From Myxococcota bacterium (GTDB lineage Bacteria; Myxococcota_A; Polyangia; Polyangiales; Polyangiaceae): 64,000 nt of DNA. The translations under genes and the position numbers were made by a program. The notes under the pieces were generated by a model. That model was not told where the DNA came from. It ran no database searches and worked only from the letters and a program-made list of their open reading frames with translations. Below are positions 40,592-50,871 of this stretch, one piece after another; position 1 is the stretch's first letter, and each line of letters begins with the position of its first letter. Location: the NCBI GenBank assembly GCA_963169915.1, contig CAUJEM010000100.1:1-64000 (forward strand), written 5' to 3'.

Positions 40592-41649
40592 TCTCTCAGC
40601 TCTCGCTCCGGCAGGCTGCCCGTGAGCTCGGCGATGAGCTGCGTCGCGTAGGCGCCGGGAGGCAGACAGAACCGCACCTCGAGGCCGGCCCCGCTGGGCT
40701 GGACCTCCAGCTCCACGGGGCGCACCAGCAGATCCCGGCGCGTCCCGTCGACGAGGGAGTAGAGGGCCTCGAGCACCGCGTCGCTCAGCGCGAGCTCGGC
40801 GAGGACGGCGCGCTCCAGCTCGAGCGCCGCGCCCTGGGCCGCCTTCATGCGTGGCCCTGGCATCGGCCCGGTGAGGTGGAGATCTCTCGCGTCGAGCCGG
40901 GGCTGCTCACGCGCGGCGTCCTCGACCACGAAGCTCGAGCCGGCGCCCTCCAGGCGCACCACCTCGCCGCTCAGCAGCCGCGTGGGATCGAGCGCCAGGC
41001 GGCGCGTGGCGTAGCGGTTGAAGACCTCTGCCTGCAGCACGCTCGGGTAGAGCTTGCGGAAAAAGCGGGTGCGGGGTCCGAGCGGCGGCATCCCGCGCTC
41101 GAGCCAGTCGATCGCGCGCGCCAGGTTCTCCGCGCCGCGGCCGAAGCGCTGCGCGCCAAAATAGTTGGCGAAGCCCGTGGTGCGGAGGGCCTCGACGAGG
41201 CGCTGCGCCGCCGCGACCCCCTCTGCCGGGACCCCGGTGAGGCGCACCCGGAAGCGGTTACCACGCAGGTGCCCCGTGCGGAGCTTGTTTCCGTGGCGTG
41301 AGCTCTGCAGCACGCTGAGCTCCGGCGGCAGCGCCCAGTCCTGCGGGGGGCGCGCCCCGCGCGGCAGCGAGAGCCACTGGCGCGTCACGCCGTGTTTGTC
41401 CTTCATGCCGGCGCTCCCCACGTCCCGCTCGGGGACGCCCGCGGCGCGCGCGACGATCCGCAGCAGATCCCCGGCGGCGACGCCGCGCTTCTCGACGAAG
41501 ACGTAGAGGTGCTCTCCCTCACCGCTGGGCAGGTAGGCCGGAAGCTCCTCCACCTCGAAGTCCGTGAGCTGCGGGCCGATCTGCCCGCCCGTGCCCGGGA
41601 GCGTGGCGTGCAGGCGTGGCCCGAGGTGGGGGGAGGGCGGTGAGCTCAT
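40588..41649 (-). CDS. truD: tRNA pseudouridine(13) synthase TruD
   Basis: A 353-residue TruD, which makes pseudouridine at position 13 of tRNA-Glu. The TruD signature AGMKDKHGVTRQW holds the catalytic Asp84; NYFGAQRFGR and LRGNRFRVRLTG are further family blocks, and length matches the family (about 350). The start at 41649 (read as ATG) overlaps the PP2C stop (41646), so it is co-translated with the phosphatase gene. The stop overlaps the TetR gene's stop on the other strand. Confidence 0.92.
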   Translation of the reverse strand: MSSPPSPHLGPRLHATLPGTGGQIGPQLTDFEVEELPAYLPSGEGEHLYVFVEKRGVAAGDLLRIVARAAGVPERDVGSAGMKDKHGVTRQWLSLPRGARPPQDWALPPELSVLQSSRHGNKLRTGHLRGNRFRVRLTGVPAEGVAAAQRLVEALRTTGFANYFGAQRFGRGAENLARAIDWLERGMPPLGPRTRFFRKLYPSVLQAEVFNRYATRRLALDPTRLLSGEVVRLEGAGSSFVVEDAAREQPRLDARDLHLTGPMPGPRMKAAQGAALELERAVLAELALSDAVLEALYSLVDGTRRDLLVRPVELEVQPSGAGLEVRFCLPPGAYATQLIAELTGSLPERELRD

Positions 41650-42620
41650 GGGGAGTCGTCTCCCTCCCCGAGGCCTGGGAGCGTCGCGAGCGGGCTACGC
41701 CGCAGCAGCTCCTCCAGCTCCAGCTCCTCGATCCCGAGCAGCAGCAGCTCCGGCTCCTCGTAGTCGTCACGGAGCGTGGGGAGCGAGCGCTCCGAGGCGG
41801 TGGGCGGCTGGCCCAGGACGTCGAGGACGAGCGCGGTGATGTTGTCTGGCCCGCCCGCCTCCAGCGCCGCGAGCGTGAGCGCCCTGACGCAGGCCTCGCG
41901 CTCCGGCTGCTCGACCAGCAGCCGCTCGAGCTGGGACGCAGGGACGGGCCCGCTGAGCCCATCGGAGCAGAGCAGGTAGCGATCTTCCGCCGCGAGCTCG
42001 TAGGAGCGCACGGACAGGCGCAGCGCCTCGGTCATCCCGAGCGCGCGCGTGACCGCGTGGCGCGGCAGCTTGGCGAGGACCTCGTCGCTCAGGTCGGGCT
42101 TCTGGGCGAGGACGTCGTTGATCACGCAATGATCGAGCGTGAGCTGCTCCAGCCTGCCCGCGCGGAGCCGATAGCAGCGGCTGTCGCCGGCGTGCACCAC
42201 GTGCAGCAGCCTCGAGCGTGGGGAGTGGCTGACCGCGACGACGGTGGTGCCCATCCCGCGATGTTGCGTCGAGCTCCGCGACACCTCGAGGACGTCGTGG
42301 TTGGCCTTCAGGACGGCGGCGGCGAGCTGCCGCGCGCCGCTGGCCAGCCCGGCGGCGTCGTGCTCCGGCTTGTCCCAGGTAGCGCGCCGCGTGGCGCCGA
42401 CGTAGTTGCTGATGGAGCGCGCGGCGAGCGCGCTCGCGACGTCCCCGGCGTGATGACCTCCAGCGCCGTCGGCCACGAGGAAGAGCCCGAGATCTTCGCG
42501 GATGAGGACGCTGTCTTCGTTGTGCTGGCGCCGGAGCCCGACGTGGGTGGCTCCGGCAGCAGCCAGCTGGAGGGGGCTTTGGAGGCCGGTGCTCACCCGC
42601 CGCAGGATACCGGCGGACAC
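41646..42620 (-). CDS. PP2C-family Ser/Thr protein phosphatase
   Basis: A 324-residue PPM/PP2C phosphatase. Metal-binding residues are Asp36 in RRQHNEDSVL and Asp51-Gly52 in FLVADGAGGHHAGD; VHAGDSRCYRL, LLCSDGLSG and GGPDNITALVLD are the later motifs. The more common VADGMGGH reads VADGAGGH here. The acidic C-terminal tail (YEEPELLLLGIEELELEELL) is unlike typical enzymes and may bind partners. The gene starts with GTG 42620, 33 bases after leuB, so it may be a distal part of the ilv-leu transcript, and overlaps truD. A role in reversing Ser/Thr kinase signalling is likely. Confidence 0.88.
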   Translation of the reverse strand: MSAGILRRVSTGLQSPLQLAAAGATHVGLRRQHNEDSVLIREDLGLFLVADGAGGHHAGDVASALAARSISNYVGATRRATWDKPEHDAAGLASGARQLAAAVLKANHDVLEVSRSSTQHRGMGTTVVAVSHSPRSRLLHVVHAGDSRCYRLRAGRLEQLTLDHCVINDVLAQKPDLSDEVLAKLPRHAVTRALGMTEALRLSVRSYELAAEDRYLLCSDGLSGPVPASQLERLLVEQPEREACVRALTLAALEAGGPDNITALVLDVLGQPPTASERSLPTLRDDYEEPELLLLGIEELELEELLRRSPLATLPGLGEGDDSP

Positions 42621-42653
42621 GGCGGGTGGCGAGCCGCCCGCGCGGCGACCGAG

Positions 42654-43709
42654 TCAGAGCGCGGCGAGGACGGCGTCGGTCATGGCGCTCGTCCCCAGCG
42701 TCCCGCCGAGGTCGCGCGTGCGCGCCCCTTGGCTGAGGCAGCGCCCGACCGCCAGCTCGATGCCGCGCGCCTCCGCCTCCCAGCCCAGGCTGTGACGGAG
42801 CAGCAGAGCCCCGCTGAGGATGGTCCCGAGCGGGTTGGCCAGATCTTGCCCGGCGAGCGTGGGCGCCGAGCCGTGGATGGGCTCGTAGAGGCCCAGCCGT
42901 CCGGCGCCGAGGGAGGCGCTCGGCAGGAGCCCCAGCGAGCCCGCGAGGACGCTCGCCTCGTCCGAGAGGATGTCGCCGAACATGTTCTCGGTGACGAGCA
43001 CGTCCAGGCTGGCGGGCGCCGTCACGAGCCGCATGGCGGCGGAGTCCACGAGCTGATGCTCGAGCTGCACGTCGGGGTACTCGCTGGCGAGGCGCTGCGC
43101 GGTGCGCCGCCAGAGCCGGGAGGTCTCCAGCACGTTGGCCTTGTCGATGGAGCAGAGCTTGTGGCGCCGCCTCTGGGCGAGCTCGAAGCCGAGCCGCAAG
43201 ACGCGCTCGATCTCCGGCTCCGTGTACACGAGCAGATCCGTGGCGCGCTCGCCCTCGGGCGTGCGCTCTAGCGTCCGCGGCCCGAAATAGAGGCCACCGG
43301 TGAGCTCTCGGACCACCAGGACGTCGACCCCCTGCAGCAGCTCCGCCTTGAGTGGGGAGACCTGCGCGAGGCAGGGCCAGAGGCTCACGGGGCGCAGGTT
43401 GGCGTACAGCCCGAGCTCCTTGCGGAGCCCGAGCAGCCCCTGCTCCGGCCGTAGGCGAGCGCTCGGATCGTCCCACTGGGGGCCCCCCACCGCGCCGAGC
43501 AGCACCGCGTCGGCGTCACGGCAGGCCGCCAGGGTGTCGTCGGGGAGCGGCGCCCCGACGCGGTCGAGCGCCGCGCCGCCGATGAGCGCCTCGGTGAGCT
43601 CGAGCCGATGGCCGGATCGCTCCGCCACGGCCTCGAGCACCCGCAGGGCGCTCCGCACGACCTCCGGCCCCACGCCGTCCCCCGGCAAGGCGACGACGCG
43701 CGCCTTCAC
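42654..43709 (-). CDS. leuB: 3-isopropylmalate dehydrogenase
   Basis: A 351-residue LeuB, NAD-dependent oxidative decarboxylation in leucine synthesis. The metal- and NAD-binding blocks GDGVGPEVVRSALRVLE, LLGAVGGPQWDD, RPEQGLLGLRKELGLYANLR and YEPIHGSAPTLAGQDLANP all fit. The GTG start at 43709 overlaps the leuD stop (GTGA), so the genes are translationally coupled. It is the last leucine gene of the ilvBNC-leuACDB operon, and PP2C follows. Confidence 0.95.
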   Translation of the reverse strand: MKARVVALPGDGVGPEVVRSALRVLEAVAERSGHRLELTEALIGGAALDRVGAPLPDDTLAACRDADAVLLGAVGGPQWDDPSARLRPEQGLLGLRKELGLYANLRPVSLWPCLAQVSPLKAELLQGVDVLVVRELTGGLYFGPRTLERTPEGERATDLLVYTEPEIERVLRLGFELAQRRRHKLCSIDKANVLETSRLWRRTAQRLASEYPDVQLEHQLVDSAAMRLVTAPASLDVLVTENMFGDILSDEASVLAGSLGLLPSASLGAGRLGLYEPIHGSAPTLAGQDLANPLGTILSGALLLRHSLGWEAEARGIELAVGRCLSQGARTRDLGGTLGTSAMTDAVLAAL

Positions 43710-44320
43710 GGCGTGCCCTCCGCGGCCAGCCGCGCGGCGCGCTCCGCCTCGTACTGCGCGATGAGCGGGGCGCGCGCCAGCAGGTACCCGAGCTCATCGA
43801 CGCCCTCGAGCAGGCAGTGCCGCGCGAACTCATCCAGCGAGAAGGGGATGGACGCTTCGTCCGGCACCTCGAGCCGGCAGCGCTCCAGATCCACCGTCAG
43901 CTCGAGCTCGGGGTGTCGGGCCAGCCGCTCCGCGAGGCGCTCATGGAGCTCCGCGTCCAGCGTGACCGGGAGAATGCCGTTCTTGAGCGCGTTGTTCCTG
44001 AAGATGTCCGCGAAGCTCGTGCCGAGCAGGACGCGAAAGCCCGCCCCGAGCAGCGCCCACGGGGCGTGCTCCCGCGAGGAGCCGCAGCCAAAATTGTCGC
44101 CCACCAGGAGGATCTGCGCGCCAGCGTGCCGAGCTTGGTTGAGCACGAAGGAGGCGAGCGGCCGGCCCTCGGCGTCATAGCGCCAGTCCGCGAAGCAGTG
44201 CTGCCCGAGGCCGTGTTTGTCCAGCACCTTGAGGAAGCGCGCCGGGATGATCTGATCGGTGTCCACGTTGTCGACGAGCAACGGGGCGACCTTGGAGCGG
44301 ATTCGCTGGAGTCTCTGCAT
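43706..44320 (-). CDS. leuD: 3-isopropylmalate dehydratase small subunit
   Basis: A 204-residue LeuD, which forms the isopropylmalate isomerase with LeuC. Typical features are NVDTDQIIPARFLK and GDNFGCGSSREHAPWAL. It lies 10 bases after leuC and overlaps leuB by a GTGA junction. The swivelling domain carries no iron-sulphur cluster; that is in LeuC. Confidence 0.95.
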   Translation of the reverse strand: MQRLQRIRSKVAPLLVDNVDTDQIIPARFLKVLDKHGLGQHCFADWRYDAEGRPLASFVLNQARHAGAQILLVGDNFGCGSSREHAPWALLGAGFRVLLGTSFADIFRNNALKNGILPVTLDAELHERLAERLARHPELELTVDLERCRLEVPDEASIPFSLDEFARHCLLEGVDELGYLLARAPLIAQYEAERAARLAAEGTP

Positions 44321-44330
44321 GAGGGGCCCT

Positions 44331-45734
44331 TCAGAGCAGCTGGCGGACGTCCGTCACCCTGCCGGTGACGGCGGCGGCGGCGGCGGTGAGAGGAGAGCCG
44401 AGGAAGGTGCGCCCGCCCTTGCCCTGCCGCCCCTCGAAGTTGCGGTTGCTGGTGCTGACGGCGTACTGCCCGGGGAGCAATTCATCGCCGTTCATCGCGA
44501 TGCACATCGAGCAGCCTGGCTCGCGCCACTCCGCCCCGGCGGCGCGGAAGAGCTCGTGCAGGCCCTCGGCCTCCGCCTGGCGCTTGACCTGCTGAGAGCC
44601 CGGCACCACCAGCACCCGCACCTGGGGCGGCACCTTGCGGCCGCGCATCACCGAGGCCGCCTGTCGTAGGTCTTCGAGGCGAGAGTTGGTGCACGAGCCG
44701 ATGAAGACGACGTCGATGGGGCGGCCGAGCAGCGGCTCGCCCGGGGTGAGGCCCATGTACTCGAGGGACTTCTCGAGCGCCTCCCTCACGGGGCCCGCGG
44801 GGTGGTCTTCCGGGCGAGGCAGCGGCGCGTCCACCGCGGCGCCCATCCCGGGGTTCGTCCCCCAGGTGAGCATCGGCGCCAAGGTCGAGACGTCGAGCTC
44901 GAGTCGTCGATCGAAGCTGGCTCCCTCGTCCGTGGGCAGCCGCCGCCAGCGGCGGAGGGCGGCGTCGAAGGCCGCGCCCTGAGGCGCGAAGGGGCGCCCG
45001 GCGAGATACTGGAAGGTCGCGTCGTCCGGCGCCACCAGGCCCGCGCGCGCGCCGCACTCGATGCTCATGTTACAGAGGGTCATGCGCCCCTCCATGCTGA
45101 GCTGGCGGATGGCGCTGCCCGTGTACTCGAGGACGTGCCCGGTGGCGCCGCTGACGCCGATGCGGGCGCACAGCGCCAAGATGTAGTCCTTGGGGCCGAC
45201 GCCGGGTCGCGGCGTGCCGTCGAAGCGCACCTCGTAGGTCTTGGCTGGGCGCTGCAAGAGGCACTGCGTCGCCAGCACGTGCTCCACTTCGCTCGTGCCG
45301 ATGCCGAACGCGAGCGCGCCGAAGGCGCCGTGCGTGGAGGTGTGGCTGTCCCCGCAGACGATGGTCATCCCTGGCTGGCTGAGGCCCAGCTCCGGCGCCA
45401 TCACGTGCACGATGCCGTTCTCCGGGGCCCCGAGCGGGTAGAGGCGCACCCCGTACGCTTCGCAGTTTTCCCGCAGACGCTCGAGCTGAGCCCGGCCGGC
45501 GGCGTCCACCACGGCGAGCCCGCCGGGGACGGTGGGGGTAGAGTGATCCATCGTGGCGATGGTGCGCTCGGGGCAGCGCACCCGCAGCCCGCGGGCGCGC
45601 AGCCCAGCGAAGGCTTGCGGTGAGGTCACCTCGTGGATCAGGTGGAGATCGACGTAGAGCATGGCGGGGACGCCAGGCGCTTCACTGACGACGTGCTCCT
45701 CCCAGAGCTTGCGAAACAGCGTCCGCGCCGTCAC
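44331..45734 (-). CDS. leuC: 3-isopropylmalate dehydratase large subunit
   Basis: A 467-residue LeuC, the aconitase-type 4Fe-4S subunit. Cluster ligands are the Cys of [15 protein letters not shown] and the two of [26 protein letters not shown] is a normal start; GTG 45734 overlaps the leuA stop by four bases. The order leuA-leuC-leuD-leuB is a common leucine-operon order. Confidence 0.95.
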   Translation of the reverse strand: MTARTLFRKLWEEHVVSEAPGVPAMLYVDLHLIHEVTSPQAFAGLRARGLRVRCPERTIATMDHSTPTVPGGLAVVDAAGRAQLERLRENCEAYGVRLYPLGAPENGIVHVMAPELGLSQPGMTIVCGDSHTSTHGAFGALAFGIGTSEVEHVLATQCLLQRPAKTYEVRFDGTPRPGVGPKDYILALCARIGVSGATGHVLEYTGSAIRQLSMEGRMTLCNMSIECGARAGLVAPDDATFQYLAGRPFAPQGAAFDAALRRWRRLPTDEGASFDRRLELDVSTLAPMLTWGTNPGMGAAVDAPLPRPEDHPAGPVREALEKSLEYMGLTPGEPLLGRPIDVVFIGSCTNSRLEDLRQAASVMRGRKVPPQVRVLVVPGSQQVKRQAEAEGLHELFRAAGAEWREPGCSMCIAMNGDELLPGQYAVSTSNRNFEGRQGKGGRTFLGSPLTAAAAAVTGRVTDVRQLL

Positions 45735-47374
45735 GCCCGCGCCTCCGAGCCCACGTCGGGCTGGGCCTCGGCGGGGGCGAGAGACGCCAGCAGCCGGTTG
45801 AGGGCCCCGAGGTAGGCCTTGGTGCTCGCCACGATGATGTCCGTGTCCGCCCCGTGTCCGTGGAAGAGGGCGGGGCGCGTGGCGAGGTGCTGCGGGCTGA
45901 GCCGCGGATCTCCCTGTCGGGCGCGCACGCGCACGCTCGACTCGCCGAGCGCGTCGATCCCCTCGGTGACCGCGGTGACGCTGTACTCCACCAGCTCGCT
46001 CGGCGCCGCGACGACCTCGTCGATGGCCTTGAACACCGCGTCCACGGGGCCCGTGCCCACCGACGCGCGGACGTGGACGGTGCCGTCGGGGCCGCGGAGC
46101 CGGACGCTCGCGGTGGGTAGGCCACCGGTGCCGCAGGAGACGTGCAGATCTTCCAGGACGAAGGCGGCCGCGCCGGCGTCGCCCTCGGTGGCGGCGAGCG
46201 CCGTCAGGTCCGCGTCCGTGACGGACTTCTTCTTCTCCGCCAGCAGCTTGAAGCGGCTGAAGGCGGACTCGAGGGGCTCTCCTTCGAGCGGAAAGCCGAG
46301 CTCCCGCAGCCGCGCGGCGAAGGCGTGGCGCCCGCTGTGCTTGCCCAGCACGAGCTGCGTGCGCCCGGCGCCCACCGTCTCCGGGCGCATGATCTCGTAG
46401 GTCTGCTCGTGCTTGAGCATCCCGTCTTGGTGGATGCCGCTCTCATGGGCGAAGGCGTTGGCGCCGACGATGGCTTTGTTCGGCTGCACCACCAAGCCGG
46501 TGCGTGAGCTGACGAGCTTGCTCGTGCGCACCAGGCCGGTGGTGTCGATCCCCGTCTCTAGCCCGAAGGAGGCGCGCCTGACGTGCAGCGCCATCACCAC
46601 CTCTTCGAGCGCGGTGTTGCCGGCGCGCTCCCCGATGCCGTTGATGGTGACCTCCGCCTGCCGCGCGCCGGCGCGCAGGCCCGCGAGGGTGTTGGCCGTC
46701 GCGAGGCCGAGGTCATCGTGGCAGTGCACGCTGACCGTCACCCCCTCGATGCCGCGGACGTGCTGCATGATGCCCTCGATGAGCGCGCCGAATTCGTGGG
46801 GCAAGGTGTAGCCCACGGTGTCCGGGATGTTCAGGGTCGTCGCGCCCGCCGCGATGACGGCCTCGAGGACTTGGTACAGAAACTCCGGCTCCGTGCGGCC
46901 TGCGTCCTCCGGGCTGAACTCCACGTCCGGGGTGAGCTGCCGCGCGTAGGCCACCATGCGCTCGGCGCGGCGGAGCACCTCCTCACGGGACATCCTCAGC
47001 TTGTGCTCGCGGTGGATGGGAGACGTGGCGAGGAAGGTGTGCAGGCGCGGACGCACGGCGAGCCGCACCGCCTCCCACGCCTTGTCGAGGTCCCCTTCGC
47101 TGGCGCGGGCCAGCGCGCAGATGATGGGCGGCTCGGCCGAGGGGCGCCCGAGGACGGGCTCCGTCCCCACGCCGGCGGCGATGCTCTGCACCGCCGCGAG
47201 GTCGTCCGGGGAGGCGGCAGGGAAGCCCGCCTCGATGATGTCCACGCCCAGCCGTGACAGCGCCTTGGCGACGTCGAGCTTCTCCGCGGAGGTGAGGGTG
47301 GCGCCCGGCGACTGCTCTCCGTCGCGCAGCGTGGTGTCGAAGATCCGAACGTAGCGGTCGTGCGGCTGGCTCAT
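45731..47374 (-). CDS. leuA: 2-isopropylmalate synthase
   Basis: A 547-residue LeuA, the first committed and usually leucine-inhibited step. The catalytic domain begins [16 protein letters not shown], with metal-binding [14 protein letters not shown] in the mid-region. The C-terminal 150 residues form the leucine-binding regulatory domain, so feedback inhibition is expected. It starts 22 bases after ilvC and overlaps leuC. A somewhat long member of the family (typical about 515). Confidence 0.95.
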   Translation of the reverse strand: MSQPHDRYVRIFDTTLRDGEQSPGATLTSAEKLDVAKALSRLGVDIIEAGFPAASPDDLAAVQSIAAGVGTEPVLGRPSAEPPIICALARASEGDLDKAWEAVRLAVRPRLHTFLATSPIHREHKLRMSREEVLRRAERMVAYARQLTPDVEFSPEDAGRTEPEFLYQVLEAVIAAGATTLNIPDTVGYTLPHEFGALIEGIMQHVRGIEGVTVSVHCHDDLGLATANTLAGLRAGARQAEVTINGIGERAGNTALEEVVMALHVRRASFGLETGIDTTGLVRTSKLVSSRTGLVVQPNKAIVGANAFAHESGIHQDGMLKHEQTYEIMRPETVGAGRTQLVLGKHSGRHAFAARLRELGFPLEGEPLESAFSRFKLLAEKKKSVTDADLTALAATEGDAGAAAFVLEDLHVSCGTGGLPTASVRLRGPDGTVHVRASVGTGPVDAVFKAIDEVVAAPSELVEYSVTAVTEGIDALGESSVRVRARQGDPRLSPQHLATRPALFHGHGADTDIIVASTKAYLGALNRLLASLAPAEAQPDVGSEARA

Positions 47375-47396
47375 GGTGTTGGGTTCGCCCGAAGGC

Positions 47397-48410
47397 TCAG
47401 TCTCCGGGCTTGATGGTGACGGGATCGACGAAGGGCATCATCGCGCGCAGCTGGCTGCCCACCTGCTCGAGCTGTTGTTCCTGCTCCGCGCGCCTGCGCG
47501 CGTTGAACCGAGGGCGCCCGGCGGCGTTCTCCGCGATCCACTGGCGCGCGAAGGTGCCGTCCTGGATCTCACTCAAGATCTGCTTCATCGCGGCGCGGGT
47601 GGCGTCCGTGATGACGCGCGGGCCGCTCACGTAGTCCCCCTGCTCGGCGGTGTCGCTCACGCTGTAGCGCATGTAGTTGAGCCCGCCGCGGTACATCAGG
47701 TCCACGATGAGCTTCAGCTCGTGCAGACACTCGAAGTACGCCACCTCGGGCTGGTAGCCGGCCTCCACCAAGGTGCGGAAGCCCGCCTTGACCAGCTCAC
47801 TGGCGCCGCCGCAGAGCACGGCTTGCTCCCCGAAGAGATCGGTCTCGGTCTCCTCCGCGAAGGTGGTGCTGAGCACGCCCGCGCGCCCGGCGCCGATGCC
47901 GGCGGCGTACGCCAGGGCGAGGGCGTCGGCGCGCCCAGTGGCGTCCTGGTGGACCGCCAGCAGCGCGGGCACGCCGCCGCCCTCGAGGTAGGTCTCCCGC
48001 ACCCGGTGCCCGGGCCCCTTCGGCGCCACCATGCTGACGTCCACGCCCGCGCTAGGGGTGATGGTACCGAAGCGGATGTTGAAGCCGTGCGCGAACATCA
48101 GCGTCTTGCCCGGGGAGAGGGCGGGGGCGAGGTGCTCCGTGTAGATGCTGGCCTGCGCCGTGTCCGGCGCGAGCAGCATCACGACGTCCGCCTCGGCCGC
48201 GGCGTCGCGCACGCCCGCCACGCGGAGGCCCGCGGCCTCGGCCTTCGCGCGGCTCTTGCTGCCTTCGGGCAGGCCGACCCGCACGTCCACGCCGCTGTCC
48301 TTGAGGTTCAGGGCGTGCGCGTGGCCCTGGGACCCATAGCCGATGATGGCCACCTTCTTGGCGCGGATGAGAGCGAGGTCGGCGTCACGGTCGTAGCGGA
48401 TGGTAGGCAT
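47397..48410 (-). CDS. ilvC: Ketol-acid reductoisomerase
   Basis: A 337-residue class I IlvC, which makes dihydroxy-isovalerate and dihydroxy-methylvalerate for valine, isoleucine and leucine. The Rossmann motif is [17 protein letters not shown], with [12 protein letters not shown] and the C-terminal knotted domain. The Arg/Ser of [12 protein letters not shown] suggests NADPH use. It lies 39 bases after ilvN and 22 before leuA, in the same operon. Confidence 0.96.
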   Translation of the reverse strand: MPTIRYDRDADLALIRAKKVAIIGYGSQGHAHALNLKDSGVDVRVGLPEGSKSRAKAEAAGLRVAGVRDAAAEADVVMLLAPDTAQASIYTEHLAPALSPGKTLMFAHGFNIRFGTITPSAGVDVSMVAPKGPGHRVRETYLEGGGVPALLAVHQDATGRADALALAYAAGIGAGRAGVLSTTFAEETETDLFGEQAVLCGGASELVKAGFRTLVEAGYQPEVAYFECLHELKLIVDLMYRGGLNYMRYSVSDTAEQGDYVSGPRVITDATRAAMKQILSEIQDGTFARQWIAENAAGRPRFNARRRAEQEQQLEQVGSQLRAMMPFVDPVTIKPGD

Positions 48411-48449
48411 CGTGTCTCCTTGGGAACGGCTGGGGGTGGCTGAGGGGGC

Positions 48450-48980
48450 TCACTCCGCGGCGAGCGGACGAAGCGTCTGACTGACGAGGCTGGTCGGCCC
48501 GCGGCGCATCACCACGGTGCCGGTCTGCACCATCTCGAGCAGCCCGAAGGGCTCCAGCATGGGCAGCAGCCCGTCGAGCTTCTCCTGGGAGCCCGTCACC
48601 TCCAGGGTGAGGGCCTCGGAGCCCAGATCGACCACGCGCGCGCGGAACACCTCGGCGAGCTCCAGGATGGCGCTGCGGGTGGCCGCCGTGGCGCGCACCT
48701 TGATGAGCGAGAGATCTCGGCTGACGTTCTGCGTGTGGGTGAGGTTCTGCACGCTGAGGACGTTGACCAGCTTGTAGAGGTTGGCGGTGATGCGCCCGGC
48801 TTCGTCGTCGCTGCCCTCGAGGACGAGCGTCATGCGGCTGATGCCCGGCTCATGGGTGCGCCCCACGTTGAGGGAGATGATGTTGTAGTTGCGTCGGCGG
48901 AGGAGCGAGGTGACGCGGTTGAGCACGCCCGGCTTGTCCTCGAGCTGGGCAACGATGGTCTGTCGTAGGGTGTTGGTCAT
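48450..48980 (-). CDS. ilvN: Acetolactate synthase small (regulatory) subunit
   Basis: A 176-residue IlvN/IlvH: an N-terminal ACT domain (VAQLEDKPGVLNRVTSLLRR) that binds valine and the usual C-terminal half. The start ATG overlaps the stop of ilvB (ATGA). It activates IlvB and confers feedback inhibition by branched-chain amino acids. Confidence 0.95.
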   Translation of the reverse strand: MTNTLRQTIVAQLEDKPGVLNRVTSLLRRRNYNIISLNVGRTHEPGISRMTLVLEGSDDEAGRITANLYKLVNVLSVQNLTHTQNVSRDLSLIKVRATAATRSAILELAEVFRARVVDLGSEALTLEVTGSQEKLDGLLPMLEPFGLLEMVQTGTVVMRRGPTSLVSQTLRPLAAE

Positions 48981-50788
48981 TGGCCGGCTCCCGTCTCGGG
49001 CTTGCTGGTGGTGGGCGGAGGCTCGGGTAAGGGCCTGCGGATCATCTCATCGAGGTTCGCGCCCGCGGGCACCATCGGGTACACGCTGTCCTCGGCGTCC
49101 ACGCGGAAGTCCACGAGCGTCGTGACGGCGCTGGCGCGGGCTGCCGCGACCGCGTCGGCGATCTCCGAGCGGCGCGTGACGCGCAGCCCGAGCAGCTCGT
49201 GCGCCTCCGCGAGCTTGACGAAATCCGGGCTCTTGATCGGTGTGGCCACGTAGCGGCGGTCGTAGAACATCTGCTGCCACTGCCGCACCATGCCGAGAAA
49301 GCCGTTGTTGATGATGGCGATGTTCAGCTTGATGTTCTCTTGCGCGCAGGTGGAGAGCTCCGCGGCCGTCATCTGGAAGCCCCCGTCGCCACAGATCACC
49401 CAGATCTCCTCGCCTGGGCAGGCGAAGCGTGCGCCGATGGCGGCGGGCAGGGCGAAGCCCATGGTGCCCAGCCCACCAGAGGTCAGGAGCTTCCGCGGGT
49501 AATCGTGCTTGTAGTACTGCGCCTCCCACATCTGGTGCTGGCCCACGTCCGTGACGATGAGCGCTTTGCCCTCCGTGAGCTGCCACAGATCGTGGATCAC
49601 GTGCGGCGCGTACAGCTTGCCGTAGTCCGGGAGGGACTTGATGTCGCGCACCGCCGCGTCACCCTTGAGCTGGTCGATGCGCGCTCTCCACGCCGGGTGA
49701 TGCGTCTCGGTGACGTGGGGGTTGAGCTGCGAGAGGATGGCGCGAGCGTCCCCCACGAGCGCCACGTCCACCTTCACCACCTTGTTGATTTCGGCCGGGT
49801 CGAGCTCGATGTGGATCTTCTTGGCGCCCTTGGCGTAGTTCTTGACGTTGCCGGTCACGCGGTCGTCGAAGCGCATGCCGACGGCCACCAGCAGATCGGC
49901 CTCTTGGATGGCCTGATTGACCCAGGCCTCGCCGTGCATGCCCATCATGCCGAGGTTGTGCTCGTGGCTCGCGGGGAAGCCCCCGAGGCCAAGGAGCGTG
50001 CAGGCGACCGGGATGTCCGTGCGCCGCACGAACTCCAGGAGCGCGCTGGTGGCGGCGGACTCCACCACGCCGTGCCCCGCCAAGATGAGGGGGCGCTGGG
50101 CGTGCTGGAGCAGCGTGAGCGCCTGCTCCAGCTCCTTGACCAGGGGGCCGCGCTCGGGGCGGTAGCCCGGCAGGCGCACCGGCGCGTCGCTCCAGGTGAC
50201 GGTGGCCTGGGCCTGCTGGGCGTCCTTGGTGATGTCCACGAGCACGGGGCCGGGGCGCCCGCTCCTCGCCACGTAGAAGGCCTCCCGCAGGGTGGGCACG
50301 ATGTCCTCCGCGCGGGTGACGAGGTAATTGTGCTTCGTGATGGGGAGGGTGATGCCCGTGATGTCGATCTCTTGAAACGCGTCCGAGCCGAGCAGCGCGC
50401 TGGGGACCTGGCCCGTGATGCACACCATGGGGATGGAATCCATCATCGCGGTCGCGATGGCGGTCACGAGGTTGGTGGCCCCTGGCCCCGAGGTCGCGAT
50501 GGCGACGCCGACGCGCCCCGAAGCGCGGGCGTAGCCATCGGCCATGTGGGCCGCGCACTGCTCGTGCCGGACCAGGATGTGCCGGATGCTGGGGTACCTC
50601 GGCAGCATGTCGTAGGTGGGCATGATGGCGCCGCCCGGGTAGCCGAAGACGGTGTCGACGCCCTCCCGCGCGAGCGTCGCCCAGATGAGCTCGCTGCCGG
50701 TCAGGGTCTCCGAGGGCGTTTCGGTGGCGCTCGAGGGGGCAGCGCCAGCGGGAGGCGTGGGGGAGAGGTAGGGGGAGGCGGTCGTCAC
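48977..50788 (-). CDS. ilvB: Acetolactate synthase large subunit
   Basis: A 603-residue thiamine-diphosphate enzyme, acetohydroxyacid synthase. FGYPGGAIMPTYD, the catalytic Glu of RHEQCAAHMADGYARASG, and the cofactor motif ICGDGGFQMTAAEL are all present. I chose GTG 50788 since TGGAG lies seven to eight bases before it; the frame stays open to 50884 across the attenuator hairpin, which argues those codons are leader RNA, not protein. First gene of the operon. Confidence 0.95.
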   Translation of the reverse strand: MTTASPYLSPTPPAGAAPSSATETPSETLTGSELIWATLAREGVDTVFGYPGGAIMPTYDMLPRYPSIRHILVRHEQCAAHMADGYARASGRVGVAIATSGPGATNLVTAIATAMMDSIPMVCITGQVPSALLGSDAFQEIDITGITLPITKHNYLVTRAEDIVPTLREAFYVARSGRPGPVLVDITKDAQQAQATVTWSDAPVRLPGYRPERGPLVKELEQALTLLQHAQRPLILAGHGVVESAATSALLEFVRRTDIPVACTLLGLGGFPASHEHNLGMMGMHGEAWVNQAIQEADLLVAVGMRFDDRVTGNVKNYAKGAKKIHIELDPAEINKVVKVDVALVGDARAILSQLNPHVTETHHPAWRARIDQLKGDAAVRDIKSLPDYGKLYAPHVIHDLWQLTEGKALIVTDVGQHQMWEAQYYKHDYPRKLLTSGGLGTMGFALPAAIGARFACPGEEIWVICGDGGFQMTAAELSTCAQENIKLNIAIINNGFLGMVRQWQQMFYDRRYVATPIKSPDFVKLAEAHELLGLRVTRRSEIADAVAAARASAVTTLVDFRVDAEDSVYPMVPAGANLDEMIRRPLPEPPPTTSKPETGAGQ

Positions 50789-50810
50789 GATGAAGCTCCA
50801 AACAGCGAAA

Positions 50811-50844
50811 CCCCCGGATCCTCTCTGCGACGAGGATGCGGGGG
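50811..50844 (-). terminator. ilv-leu attenuator terminator
   Basis: On the minus strand the hairpin has 13-base arms, CCCCCGCATCCTC and GAGGATCCGGGGG, paired except for one C/C mismatch around an 8-base loop, followed by TTTCGCTGTT. It ends 22 bases before the ilvB GTG. Its 5' arm is also the pairing partner of the leader peptide's last codons, giving a mutually exclusive antiterminator. Confidence 0.7.
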
Positions 50845-50852
50845 CCAGGTGG

Positions 50853-50871
50853 GCTACCAGAGGTCGGTAGC
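50853..50871 (-). promoter_or_regulatory. Small stem-loop next to the leader stop codon
   Basis: On the minus strand GCTACC-GACCTCT-GGTAGC forms a perfect 6-base stem with a 7-base loop, beginning at the last base of the leader-peptide TAG and lying just before the attenuator terminator. It may pause RNA polymerase or place the ribosome at the stop codon, as leader hairpin 1:2 does in other ilv and leu attenuators. Confidence 0.5.
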
